Assembly: GCA_035390885.1 (NCBI GenBank)
Contig: DAOOUW010000033.1
Coordinates: 1 to 22,765 of the forward strand
Direction: 5' to 3'
DNA: 22,765 nt
Origin: JAOAFT01 sp035390885
GTDB taxonomy: Bacteria > Bacteroidota > Ignavibacteria > UBA10030
Part shown: positions 1 to 7,050 of the stretch, piece after piece
Layout of the letters: each line of letters starts with the position of its first letter
Position numbering within the stretch: position 1 is the stretch's first letter
The notes under the pieces: model-generated
The model's input: the letters and a program-made list of their open reading frames with translations, nothing else
What the model was told of the DNA's origin: nothing
Databases searched by the model: none
Made by a program: the position numbers and the translations under genes

Positions 1-22
1 AAAAAATAATAACACAGTAACT

Positions 23-271
23 ATGGATATAACCTTATTAAAACAAACAAAAATTTCTCAGAAAATGAATGTAACAAACGTATACGTACACTATCTATTG
101 CACGGAAAAAGAAAAAACATCAAGAGGCTTAAACAGATGGCGAAAGTTATCGGCATTAGTCTCGAAGAACTTCAAGCGCAAATTCCCATCACTACCTCTC
201 ACTCACATCACAGGCGCGCACGGGCTCATAACCCAAAGCGCGCCTCTACTATATTAACAAAGGGGCAATGA
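23..271 (+). CDS. XRE/Cro-like helix-turn-helix regulator, possibly 5'-partial
   Basis: A small protein of 82 residues with a helix-turn-helix in its first 50 residues. The segment ISQKMNVTNVYVHYLLHGKR reads as the turn and recognition helix, followed by the 'L..MAKVIGISLEEL' tail typical of XRE/Cro folds. The C-terminus is basic and rich in His and Arg. There is no in-frame stop between base 1 and the ATG at 23 and no clear Shine-Dalgarno sequence, so the real start may lie before the window. As the first gene of the early operon it could act as a Ner/Cro-type switch or as the repressor; the sequence does not decide. The HTH assignment is fairly sure, the role is inferred from position. Confidence 0.6.
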   Translation: MDITLLKQTKISQKMNVTNVYVHYLLHGKRKNIKRLKQMAKVIGISLEELQAQIPITTSHSHHRRARAHNPKRASTILTKGQ

Positions 272-303
272 AGAAGCAATTATTATTTTGAAAGAAATTT
301 CTC

Positions 304-765
304 ATGGACAGAAATTCGATCATTAAATTGAAGGTGCAGGAACTCATACACGGTAAGGGAGCAACCGCGTACGAACTTGCAGACATGGTCAATAAATCCT
401 ACAGTTATCTTTGTAGGATTGCAAATCCATCGGAAGAACTCCCAACGCCAATCGAAATTGTATTACCAATTATGAAATTTAAGAAGAACTATAAACTTCT
501 TGAATATATGGCATGGGAATGCGGTTTTACGATTGTAAGGTTACCACGGAACGCACAGAATAGAAAAGATGAAACCGAGATGGCGGCAAACTATCAAAAA
601 GCCGTTTCGGATGCAATGCAAGCTGTAATAGAATTTTTTGAAGTTCCAAATCAGAATAATTATGGAATCGTATCAGAAAGATTGATGCGGGCAATCCAGG
701 AAAGTATAACGATGAAAAAATATTGCGACAAAAAATCGTCGAATCAAATGGAACTATCGTTATGA
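304..765 (+). CDS. Phage regulatory protein, CII-like
   Basis: 153 residues resembling the phage CII/Cp76 regulatory family. The N-terminal part (about residues 8-45) holds an HTH-like segment, 'KGATAYELADMVNKSYSYLCR', followed by a conserved-looking region 'PTPIEIVLPIMKFKKNYKLLEYMAWECGF' in which an aromatic-rich stretch follows the HTH. In transposable phages proteins of this type sit just upstream of the transposase gene. Its TGA stop overlaps the transposase ATG (ATGA at 762-765), implying translational coupling. The start is preceded by GAAAGAA about 8 bases upstream. Probably an early regulator that binds DNA; the targets are unknown. Confidence 0.55.
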   Translation: MDRNSIIKLKVQELIHGKGATAYELADMVNKSYSYLCRIANPSEELPTPIEIVLPIMKFKKNYKLLEYMAWECGFTIVRLPRNAQNRKDETEMAANYQKAVSDAMQAVIEFFEVPNQNNYGIVSERLMRAIQESITMKKYCDKKSSNQMELSL

Positions 766-2726
766 AATGGATATGTGTCGAGGAGCTGTCAGAAAAACTA
801 CATATCTCTAAGCAATGCGTACGCTGGCATTGTCGTGAGGGACACTTTGAAGCTCTCAAGACAAAAGCGGGTTATAGTGTAAACATAGAATCCGTAATGA
901 ATTATTATCATCATAATCCAGCAATTGTTGCACAATTTGGCGCTCGAACAAAGTTATCAAATCAAGAAAATGGAACTTACATCCCAAGTCAAAAAGCCCT
1001 TGCACGGGCGACTCTCCTGGGGATATATGAGCAAACGGTCAACAAGGCGAAACATATTCTTACCGCCAAAAAATCATTTGTCCAATCATACCAGAAAGAT
1101 TACCCAAATTTATTTAGCGCTTTGAAAGTTACAAACTATCGGACGCTCGACCAATGGTTGAAAAAATATCGAGAGCACAACAATAACCTTGAATATCTGG
1201 AAGACAACTATTGTGGGAAGAAGGCGGTTATTAGCGATGATGAGAAGGATGCAATCATAAAATTCCTGTTGCATCCAAGTCAATTGCCGTATGCGCAAGT
1301 GATACGCGGGGCAAAATCCTTGTTGGCGCAGAAGCAAATCGCATCGAAATCCGATAGTACATATTATCGGATTATCAGAAATTACCGGCGATACAATTAT
1401 GATGCGTATACATTTGCCCGCGATGGAATAAAAGCCCTCAACGATAAAGTTGTATTTTATCTGCAAAGAGATTTAGAGCGAATAGAATTTGGCGATATTT
1501 GGATCGCAGACGGTCATACATTCAATTTTACGCTGCCGCATCCCCAAACAGGACAGTCAATGCGAATGACTCTTATACTCTTCTACGATATGAAGACTCG
1601 CATGCCATTAGGATATGAAATAATGGCGAGCGAAAATGTTGCAGCAATCTCCAGCGCGCTGAGACGGTCCATATTACTTTCCGGTAAGATGCTCGGAGTG
1701 GAAGCATTCTTGCCCAAAGTAATTATTCTCGACAATGGAAAAGCATTCAGGGCAAAATATTTTCGGGGGACAAAAGATTTTGGTCAAGAGCCAATCAATG
1801 GGATATTCAAGCAGCTTGGAATCGAGCCGGTCTATGCAATCGTGAGGAATGCAAAGGCAAAACCAATAGAGCGTTTTTTTGGCACTCTCCATGAATTCGA
1901 ACGCCGAATGCCGACATATTGCGGTTCGGACATCGAGCATAAGCCAGCATATTTAAGAGCTGGCGAGTCCTACCACAAACAGCTTCAACAAAATATTTCG
2001 ATCGAAAATTTTACGCTCCAATCTGTAGCGATAAAGCTTGCACAATACTTTGATGAGTACTGTAAGCGACCTATTCAGGGTAAAAAATCACCTTATGAAG
2101 CCGCCGAGGAATCCATTATGAGGCTGAAGAAACGAGAAGATATTTCCACGCGAATTGTATCAAAAAATGTGCTCGAATTATTGATGATGGAAGAAAGAGA
2201 ATTGACTCTTACCCGTAATGGAGTAAGAATCAACGGAACATATTATTGGAATGAAAAACTCTACGGCATCGAAGTTGGAACGAAAGTGACTGTCCGCTAT
2301 GATGGATTATACGACATTGACTATGCGCTCGTAAACGTCAACGGAGAATGGATCAGGGCGGAACGATTCGAAAAGACGCATCCAGCCGCAAAACAATTAG
2401 GGGATTCCGAGGATGTAGAGACTTTGAAGAACTATTTAAAGATGCGCAAACATCTTGTTAAACAGACGATACAAGAGGTAAAAATGGTACATGCAAAATA
2501 TGAAAACCAAAAAGAAGAGAGCGATGGAAAGCTGCCCTGGACGCAAGAGCCATTGAGACTTGTGGCAAAGAAAAAATCATCGGGAAGCGATTCCAACGAG
2601 CTCCTCCATGATTATGCAGAGATGCTAGAAGAGGAAGCGAAAGCATCGAAGGAAAAGGAAGAGCCGATTTTTCTTTTTGAGTATGAGCGAGAGGAGTATT
2701 TGAGACAACAAGCTTCAAATAAATAA
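762..2726 (+). CDS. A: Mu-type DDE transposase (MuA-like)
   Basis: Catalyses strand transfer and replicative transposition of the phage genome. The N-terminus (residues 1-45) is a winged-helix/excisionase-like DNA-binding domain ('WICVEELSEKLHISKQCVRW'). An RNase H-like core follows, with the acidic triad at about D250 in 'WIADGHTF', D324 in 'IILDNGKAF' and E370 in 'KPIERFFGTL'; a 45-residue gap between the second Asp and the Glu fits the MuA/IS481-like arrangement. After it comes the Mu C-terminal beta-barrel ('LTRNGVRINGTYYW', about residues 478-540) and a charged Lys/Glu-rich tail that probably contacts the ATPase. The 654-residue length matches MuA (663). The frame is open upstream to a TTG at 723, but the ATG at 762 overlaps the previous stop and is preferred. 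MuB-like ATPase follows directly. Confidence 0.95.
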   Translation: MKWICVEELSEKLHISKQCVRWHCREGHFEALKTKAGYSVNIESVMNYYHHNPAIVAQFGARTKLSNQENGTYIPSQKALARATLLGIYEQTVNKAKHILTAKKSFVQSYQKDYPNLFSALKVTNYRTLDQWLKKYREHNNNLEYLEDNYCGKKAVISDDEKDAIIKFLLHPSQLPYAQVIRGAKSLLAQKQIASKSDSTYYRIIRNYRRYNYDAYTFARDGIKALNDKVVFYLQRDLERIEFGDIWIADGHTFNFTLPHPQTGQSMRMTLILFYDMKTRMPLGYEIMASENVAAISSALRRSILLSGKMLGVEAFLPKVIILDNGKAFRAKYFRGTKDFGQEPINGIFKQLGIEPVYAIVRNAKAKPIERFFGTLHEFERRMPTYCGSDIEHKPAYLRAGESYHKQLQQNISIENFTLQSVAIKLAQYFDEYCKRPIQGKKSPYEAAEESIMRLKKREDISTRIVSKNVLELLMMEERELTLTRNGVRINGTYYWNEKLYGIEVGTKVTVRYDGLYDIDYALVNVNGEWIRAERFEKTHPAAKQLGDSEDVETLKNYLKMRKHLVKQTIQEVKMVHAKYENQKEESDGKLPWTQEPLRLVAKKKSSGSDSNELLHDYAEMLEEEAKASKEKEEPIFLFEYEREEYLRQQASNK

Positions 2727-2755
2727 TTCATTATTCAACTATTCTGGAGGTGGTT

Positions 2756-3664
2756 ATGGGTGAAGAAATTCAACAATTCAATCTTACCGAAGTTCAATCG
2801 AAGCTGAAAAAATATATCGAGCAAGGGCATACCATCACCTCTGTTGCAAGAGGCGTAGGATATTCTCTGGCGACGATAAGCCGCATCCTGGAAGGCAAAT
2901 ATCCGGGTAATGTGGAGAGTGTTGTAAAGTCAATTACATCCTTCCTTGAAAGGCAGGAAGAAATCGCAAAAGTTCCTAAGGAAAAAATTCCATTCTGTAA
3001 AATTGAATCTGCCAGGAAGATATTCGAAATCGCGAGGATATGCCACAACGAGGGGGAAATAGGCGTCATCTATGGAGAAGCGGGAACAGGTAAAACTACA
3101 GCTATCATCGAATACGCCAAGATAAATCCCGACGTCATATTGATAGAAGCCGATCTGGGTTACACAACGAAAATATTCTTCCAGGAATTGCATCGGAAAA
3201 TTGGAATGGACGGAAACGGAACGATCCATGAATTATTTCGGGATTCCGTTGAGCGATTAAAAGATTCCGGGAGGCTTATCATTATAGATGAGGCGGAGCA
3301 TCTACCCTATCGGACGCTTGACCTTGTACGAAGAATATATGATAAAGCTCACATAGGAATTTTACTCGTTGGATTGCCGAGACTCGTCTTCAATCTACGC
3401 GGTAAACGCGGAGAATATGCCCAGCTCTACAGCCGAATCGGGATGGCAATAAAAGTAACGTTCGACGCAAGCGATGCGGAGAAAATTGTACACTCGATGT
3501 TCGCCCACTCGAACGGATTATACAAACTTTACTACGAAAAGAGCGCTGGAAATATTCGGTTGTTGGAAAAACTTATCATCAGAAGTAAGAGAATCGCAAA
3601 GATCAATAAACAGGAAATCGATGAACGCCTTATCAACAAGGTTTCCGATATGTTCATAAAATGA
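2756..3664 (+). CDS. B: AAA+ target-selection ATPase (MuB-like)
   Basis: 302 residues. MuB proteins bind target DNA in an ATP-dependent way and stimulate the transposase. An N-terminal HTH lies at about residues 27-52 ('TITSVARGVGYSLATISRIL'), as in MuB. The AAA+ ATPase follows with Walker A GEAGTGKTT at 107-115, Walker B LIIIDE ending at D178-E179, and a likely sensor region 'GILLVGLPRL'. The C-terminal helical domain is short. The frame also offers GTG at 2750, but the GGAGG at 2746-2750 overlaps that codon, so the ATG at 2756 with 5-base spacing is the better start. The gene follows the transposase by 29 bases and its stop overlaps the next start (ATGA, 3661-3664). Confidence 0.92.
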   Translation: MGEEIQQFNLTEVQSKLKKYIEQGHTITSVARGVGYSLATISRILEGKYPGNVESVVKSITSFLERQEEIAKVPKEKIPFCKIESARKIFEIARICHNEGEIGVIYGEAGTGKTTAIIEYAKINPDVILIEADLGYTTKIFFQELHRKIGMDGNGTIHELFRDSVERLKDSGRLIIIDEAEHLPYRTLDLVRRIYDKAHIGILLVGLPRLVFNLRGKRGEYAQLYSRIGMAIKVTFDASDAEKIVHSMFAHSNGLYKLYYEKSAGNIRLLEKLIIRSKRIAKINKQEIDERLINKVSDMFIK

Positions 3665-3957
3665 TAAAGGAAAAGATTATGAAATTGTTAGTCTCACAAA
3701 AAGCGATACAGAAATATAGGACGGAAATCATTCCGAACACAAAACTCTCGAATGACCAGATCGAGGATTCAGTTCGTTCGATATTCGACGGCAGCCATTA
3801 CATCAGCGACAATGAGAGAGGCATACTCTTTCGTAATGAACCATTGAAACTGGAAATTATTGTAAAGAACAAAATTATCGTAACGATCTATCCTTTAAAA
3901 GACCGAGAAGCAAAAGAAAAAGCGCACCTGGAAAGGGCAAATGGGAACCGCCAATGA
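3661..3957 (+). CDS. Small early protein of unknown function
   Basis: 98 residues, not recognised. It is charged, with a central region predicted alpha then beta ('LKLEIIVKNKIIVTIYPL') and no membrane segment or Cys pattern. The ATG at 3661 overlaps the stop of the MuB-like gene; a second ATG at 3679, with AAAGGA nine bases upstream, gives a 92-residue version and may be the true start. The position between the ATPase and gam suggests an accessory role in early lytic growth, but nothing in the sequence identifies it. The coding call rests on tight operon packing and open frame. Confidence 0.6.
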   Translation: MIKEKIMKLLVSQKAIQKYRTEIIPNTKLSNDQIEDSVRSIFDGSHYISDNERGILFRNEPLKLEIIVKNKIIVTIYPLKDREAKEKAHLERANGNRQ

Positions 3958-4112
3958 ATCAGCCATATATCAATAGAGTAGAATATAATCATCGTTGGAT
4001 TTTCCCCCTCATACATACCTCCTACACACGCGATAACTCGGCAGGTTTGTCCCGGCCTGCCGAGAAATTATTTGTTCCAAATAAAAAAACAATAAGAGGA
4101 GAAAACTTATGA
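3954..4112 (+). CDS. Possible 52-residue ORF bridging two early genes (doubtful)
   Basis: An open frame whose ATG overlaps the previous stop (ATGA, 3954-3957) and whose TGA overlaps the gam start (ATGA, 4109-4112). This double coupling is the pattern of neighbouring real genes and would leave no gap between them. Against it, the product (starting MNQPYINRVEYNHRW) has no recognisable domain, and the frame runs through a perfect 9-bp GC-rich hairpin at 4037-4064 that looks more like an RNA element. GGGAACC upstream is a weak ribosome site. Listed as a weak candidate only. Confidence 0.25.
   Translation: MNQPYINRVEYNHRWIFPLIHTSYTRDNSAGLSRPAEKLFVPNKKTIRGENL
4037..4064 (+). other. GC-rich hairpin upstream of gam
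   Basis: CTCGGCAGG (4037-4045) pairs perfectly with CCTGCCGAG (4056-4064) around a 10-base loop. It is much more GC-rich than its surroundings and lies 45 bases before the gam start. It is followed by AAATTATTTGTT rather than a clean T run, so it could be a leaky terminator or attenuator, or an RNA processing or stability element between the A/B genes and gam. Confidence 0.5.
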
Positions 4113-4633
4113 AGCCACAAATAACAATCAAGATTAACGATTTGAATGAAGTTGATAAATATCTTGCCGAGCTTGGAGCAATTGAAGCTTCGCTTCAGCA
4201 TGAAGAAGCGATTCTCAATGAGCAAGAACAAAAGGCAAGGCAAGAATTCAAAGAACGGACAGAAAATCTTTTTTCGAGGAAAGCCGATATACTTACAACG
4301 CTTGAAAGGTTCTGTATCGCAAATAAGAATGAGTTTGAAAAAACAAGATTGCTCGAATTTGTTCATGGTATTATTGGATTCCGTACCACGCCGCCAAAGG
4401 TAACTATGTTGAACAGGAAGTATAATATCAATACGGTGCTGGAGCTGTTGAAAAAATTCAAACTGACAAAGTATATCAGAACAAAGGAAGAATTGGATAA
4501 AGAATCGGTGCTAGCGGATTATGCAGCGAAAGAAATTAGCGATCCGAAATTAGCATCAGTCGGTTTGAAGATTGATCAATCGGAAATCTTTGTTTGCGAA
4601 CCTAAATGGGAAGAGACAGGAAAAAAGCAATGA
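4109..4633 (+). CDS. gam: Mu Gam-like host-nuclease inhibitor (Ku-like DNA-end binder)
   Basis: 174 residues. Gam binds free double-stranded DNA ends and shields them from exonucleases; it is a Ku homologue. The long N-terminal charged helix (about residues 20-65, 'EEAILNEQEQKARQEFKERT'), the 'FCIANKNEFEKT' segment and the following 'GIIGFRTTPPKV' beta-strand turn are the Mu Gam family pattern. The size equals Mu Gam (174). A strong site, AAGAGGAGA, precedes the ATG at 4109. The stop overlaps the next gene's ATG (4630-4633). It fits the early operon downstream of the transposition genes. Confidence 0.9.
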   Translation: MKPQITIKINDLNEVDKYLAELGAIEASLQHEEAILNEQEQKARQEFKERTENLFSRKADILTTLERFCIANKNEFEKTRLLEFVHGIIGFRTTPPKVTMLNRKYNINTVLELLKKFKLTKYIRTKEELDKESVLADYAAKEISDPKLASVGLKIDQSEIFVCEPKWEETGKKQ

Positions 4634-4926
4634 AAACACGTGAAGGTTATTATAGCGAGCAAGTTAGGAATGAGGCGTTTAGAGAAATTCTGCCTCATTT
4701 GTCCGCTCATCAATATAGAGTGTATTCCATAATAGCAAATTATGGACCGATAAGCACAGAGGAAATTGCATGTGAACTTGGCGTTTATCCTCATACGATA
4801 ACGCCAAGAGTAAAAGAATTGAGAGAAATGGAACTGATTGAATTTGCAGGAATTGGCGCAAGTGCAACGAGCGGTAGAACGGTGAGCCTTTGGCGCACGA
4901 AGACAAAACAATTAAAATTATTTTAA
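4630..4926 (+). CDS. Winged-helix DNA-binding protein
   Basis: 98 residues with a clear winged HTH: helix 'LSAHQYRVYSIIANYG', turn 'PISTEEIACELGVYPHTITPRVKEL', then the wing 'MELIEFAGIGASATSGRTVSLWRT'. This resembles MarR/ArsR-type phage regulators. The start is the ATG at 4630, which overlaps the gam stop and has AGGAAA seven bases upstream; the longer version from 4606 lies inside gam. The position between gam and a small membrane protein suggests an early transcription regulator. Its target is unknown. Confidence 0.65.
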   Translation: MKTREGYYSEQVRNEAFREILPHLSAHQYRVYSIIANYGPISTEEIACELGVYPHTITPRVKELREMELIEFAGIGASATSGRTVSLWRTKTKQLKLF

Positions 4927-4936
4927 GGAGGTTGTT

Positions 4937-5254
4937 ATGAAAGTTCTAATTGGCACAATCCTCATCATATTCCTCATTGGAATTTGGTGTGCAATTTCAA
5001 TTTCATCAGAAGCCGATGAACAGGTAAAACGAATGCTTCTGAGACGAGAAGCGATGGATAAATATCCGAATCTCCCGATGTCCGTTGCATTGAGCAATCT
5101 GTATAATGAGACATTTAAATCCATCAAAAAGGAACGACAGGCAAAAAATGATACAGAAGAACTCGAAGAAAAATTGATTCTAATCTATAACGAACGGAAT
5201 CTCGCGTTACAAGAAGAACTCGATGAGGAAAGTTCTGTAAGGAGGCCGTCATGA
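4937..5254 (+). CDS. Small N-terminally anchored membrane protein
   Basis: 105 residues. Residues 2-22 (VLIGTILIIFLIGIWCAISI) form one strong transmembrane or uncleaved signal-anchor helix; the rest is a soluble charged tail predicted largely helical. A strong site, AAGGAGG, stands seven bases before the ATG at 4937. The stop overlaps the next ATG (ATGA, 5251-5254). Function unknown; small membrane proteins in this part of transposable phages are often proposed to act in superinfection exclusion, but nothing here shows that. Confidence 0.6.
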   Translation: MKVLIGTILIIFLIGIWCAISISSEADEQVKRMLLRREAMDKYPNLPMSVALSNLYNETFKSIKKERQAKNDTEELEEKLILIYNERNLALQEELDEESSVRRPS

Positions 5255-5454
5255 TCAAAGAAATTATCGATGAGCTAAATTCAACGATAAATAAGATACT
5301 TTTGATGCAATTTGAAGAACAAAATATTGGCGTTGTAAGAATACTTCATAGATGCGCGGATAACATCCAGGATGTTATCAACGGGTTGGCGCTCTATGAA
5401 CACATCAAAAAATCAAACTCAGGAGATGGAAATGATAATAATAATTTGCAATGA
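5251..5454 (+). CDS. Small early protein of unknown function
   Basis: 67 residues, predicted helical ('IIDELNSTINKILLMQFEE'), with a low-complexity Asn/Asp/Gly C-terminus. No family recognised. It starts at an ATGA overlap with the membrane protein gene, has GTAAGGAGG nearby, and its last 23 bases overlap the start of the next gene. The call rests on operon packing and ribosome site. Confidence 0.5.
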   Translation: MIKEIIDELNSTINKILLMQFEEQNIGVVRILHRCADNIQDVINGLALYEHIKKSNSGDGNDNNNLQ

Positions 5455-5623
5455 AACCGACACAAAAGCTCAAAATATTATACCAAGAGAAAATTATATT
5501 TGCGGCGTCTGTGGAGAGGATATTGATTTGAAGAAGGATCATCTCATCGTAATCGAGGATGGAGAATTCATGTATGTCCACCCTGAACATTTGAAAGAAA
5601 ATAAGAAAAATCAATCATATTGA
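5432..5623 (+). CDS. Small CxxC...HxxH putative zinc-binding protein
   Basis: 63 residues from the ATG at 5432, which has CAGGAGA seven bases upstream. The frame stays open further upstream to 5372, but that part lies inside the neighbouring gene. A CGVCG knuckle at about residues 23-27 is followed about 27 residues later by VHPEH, a Cys2His2 set that could hold one zinc ion, as in small treble-clef or zinc-ribbon proteins. The role is unknown; it sits just before the GemA-like gene. Confidence 0.55.
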   Translation: MIIIICNETDTKAQNIIPRENYICGVCGEDIDLKKDHLIVIEDGEFMYVHPEHLKENKKNQSY

Positions 5624-5628
5624 TTATA

Positions 5629-6105
5629 ATGGAAATAACAAAAAAACAAATCCAGCTAATCCATATAGCAAAATCACAGCTCAAACTCGACGATGAAACT
5701 TATCGAGCGATGCTCGCTGGATTTGGCGTGGAAAGCAGTAAAGATTTAGACTATTCAGACGCGGAAAAATTGCTCGATCAATTGCGTAGCGCTGGATTCA
5801 AAATATCGCCGAAGAAGAACGATAGGATAGAGAGATATGGCTGGGGACGCAATACTTATGAGAACCTCAAACAGAAAACCGCTATTAAAGTTGATGGAAG
5901 GAAGGTTGAAATCGAAAGTCGGAAGGCAAATTATGCTTCCCCGGCAAAGCTGAGAAAAATAGAAATCCTCTGGAGAATCCATAGCAGAAATAAGACTGAT
6001 AAAGGCTTGCAATCATTTTGCAAAAGAATTACAGGATTAGACGATATTACTTTTTTAAGTAATGAATTAGCAAATAAACTCATAAACGCAATTGAGCATC
6101 TATGA
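5629..6105 (+). CDS. gemA: GemA/gp16-like regulatory protein (DUF1018)
   Basis: 158 residues of the Mu gp16/GemA family. The signature N-terminus reads 'ITKKQIQLIHIAKSQLKLDD' then 'YRAMLAGFGVESSKDLDYSDAEKLLDQL', typical of DUF1018, followed by 'SPAKLRKIEILWRIH' and a C-terminal region ending 'NELANKLINAIEHL'. In Mu, GemA influences host gene expression and DNA topology; here the name is from similarity only. An alternative TTG at 5620 overlaps the previous stop; the ATG at 5629 is preferred. The stop overlaps the next ATG (6102-6105). Confidence 0.8.
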   Translation: MEITKKQIQLIHIAKSQLKLDDETYRAMLAGFGVESSKDLDYSDAEKLLDQLRSAGFKISPKKNDRIERYGWGRNTYENLKQKTAIKVDGRKVEIESRKANYASPAKLRKIEILWRIHSRNKTDKGLQSFCKRITGLDDITFLSNELANKLINAIEHL

Positions 6106-6401
6106 AGTACGATTGGGTTCATAAAATAGAATTTGAGAAATATCTCTATGGAGAGTTCAAGGACATGGTTAATCTCATTGGAATCGAACATACGTTGGCG
6201 CTATTCGATTATTTCAGCAAACAGCAAATCTACTTTAGCGAAAAACCACTCAAAGAATTAAAAAAAATCTACGTTTTAAAACATAAACATAATAATCCCA
6301 AAGAACTTGCCAGGACGCTCAATTTATCTGAGAGGGAGATTTATTATATCCTGAAAGGACAGGAAGAAGACGAGAAGCAGGAAGAGCTATTCAACTCTTG
6401 A
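6102..6401 (+). CDS. mor: Mor/C-type middle/late transcription activator
   Basis: 99 residues resembling the Mor/C activator family that recruits host RNA polymerase to middle or late promoters of Mu. The N-terminal dimerisation part contains 'GIEHTLALFDYFSKQQIYFS', and the C-terminal HTH is 'NNPKELARTLNLSEREIYYIL' (about residues 63-84), a close match to the 'ELA..Y.LSE..IY.I' pattern. Its location as the last gene of the early operon mirrors Mu. Its 3' end overlaps the convergent gpG-like gene by 11 bases. The divergent region at 12067-12195 is the likely target (inference). Confidence 0.82.
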   Translation: MKYDWVHKIEFEKYLYGEFKDMVNLIGIEHTLALFDYFSKQQIYFSEKPLKELKKIYVLKHKHNNPKELARTLNLSEREIYYILKGQEEDEKQEELFNS

Positions 6402-6900
6402 GATAATTCCCAATGATAGATTTTAGTTTATTGATGTCTCCATCGGTTAGTTCCATATAAGGTCGAGCCGGAATTTGAATTGTCTTCATCCAATTTCTTT
6501 TAGGCTTTGAGGCGGATTTACCCGAAGTTTTTTTTGAAAGATAGCTGCTCAGCGCGGATTGATGAATATTACCGCCAAAATTATGAATTGCAGCATAAAT
6601 GAGATTCGTTCCAACTTTTGCATAATCAACTCCATAGGAAGATTGGATGGATCGTTTTAATTGACCGGTGCGTTGAAGAATTTTACCAGGCCAGTATCCT
6701 TTTTTCTGTCTTTGGAGAATCGTCGAATGCTTCAATTGGGGCCAATGTTTTCCAAGTCTATTCCCTTCCGTATCAAAATTCTTAAAGACTGTCGTTCGCA
6801 TCGTTTCGGCGAGATTCACCATTAGAGGTTGAAGATTTGTGAAGCGACCCCTTAACGATTCGAGCGTTTTTGTATCTATAATTTCTATCTGAGCGGACAT
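6391..6900 (-). CDS. G: gpG-like virion morphogenesis / tail completion protein
   Basis: About 169 residues of the phage virion morphogenesis family (Mu gpG, related to P2 gpS), which acts in head-tail completion. Visible markers are 'GRFTNLQPLMVNLAETMRTT', 'NFDTEGNRLGKHWPQLKHST', 'ILQRTGQLKRSI', 'YAAIHNFGG' and a terminal 'IPARPYMELTDGD', in the order expected for the family. The ATG at 6912 has AAGG directly abutting it, which is too close; the ATG at 6900, 12 bases further on, is preferred, giving MSAQIEI. It is the last gene of the inverted head operon and converges on the mor-like gene. Confidence 0.85.
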   Translation of the reverse strand: MSAQIEIIDTKTLESLRGRFTNLQPLMVNLAETMRTTVFKNFDTEGNRLGKHWPQLKHSTILQRQKKGYWPGKILQRTGQLKRSIQSSYGVDYAKVGTNLIYAAIHNFGGNIHQSALSSYLSKKTSGKSASKPKRNWMKTIQIPARPYMELTDGDINKLKSIIGNYLKS

Positions 6901-6937
6901 TGACTTTTTCATCCTTTCGAGATATATTGATCCACCA

Positions 6938-6970
6938 CCCTATGATGTTCCCGTGAACAAAATCATAGGG
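6938..6970 (-). ncRNA. Hairpin in the MuF-gpG intergenic region
   Basis: CCCTATGAT (6938-6946) and ATCATAGGG (6962-6970) form a perfect 9-bp stem. An inner GTTC/GAAC pairing (6947-6950 and 6955-6958) continues it, with a CCGT loop and an AAA bulge on one side. The structure sits 26 bases upstream of the gpG ATG at 6912 in the 128-base gene-free stretch. Likely an RNA element of the minus-strand transcript; function unknown. Confidence 0.45.
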
Positions 6971-6973
6971 GGA

Positions 6974-7011
6974 CCAGGAGCAGCGCACGGGAGCTGGAAT
7001 AATTCTCCTGG
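6974..7011. ncRNA. Second hairpin in the MuF-gpG intergenic region
   Basis: CCAGGAG (6974-6980) pairs with CTCCTGG (7005-7011), with an inner CAGC/GCTG helix (6981-6984 and 6993-6996) closing an 8-base loop. On the plus strand CTTAATTTT follows, so it could also help end rightward transcripts. It is one of three consecutive stem-loops between 6938 and 7041. Confidence 0.4.
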
Positions 7012-7023
7012 CTTAATTTTAAG

Positions 7024-7050
7024 AGCGGCTACAAAGCCGCTTATTTTTTA
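7024..7050 (+). terminator. Rho-independent terminator for rightward transcription
   Basis: AGCGGC (7024-7029), loop TACAAA, GCCGCT (7036-7041), then TTATTTTTTA: a GC stem followed by a T-rich tract on the plus strand. It overlaps the stop codon of the minus-strand MuF gene. It is the first good terminator after the mor-like gene, so it probably ends the early/middle transcript, which would run about 640 bases antisense to gpG. On the minus strand the stem is followed only by CTTAAAATT, a weak T tract. Confidence 0.6.

Noticed and set aside
723..761. Upstream TTG start for the transposase
   Set aside because: Lies within the preceding gene; the ATG at 762 gives the usual overlap and the HTH right at the N-terminus.
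527..859. 110-codon minus frame across the CII-like/transposase junction
   Set aside because: Antisense to two well-supported genes with an ATGA overlap; no ribosome site or domain.
3958..4108. Classical strong rho-independent terminator at the 4037 hairpin
   Set aside because: The stem is good, but the following bases (AAATTATTTGTT) lack a proper T run, so it is only listed as a hairpin.
6782..6988. 68-codon minus frame starting in the hairpin region, considered as an immunity protein for the MuF nuclease
   Set aside because: Mostly overlaps gpG in another frame, GTG start without ribosome site, composition of a shadow frame.
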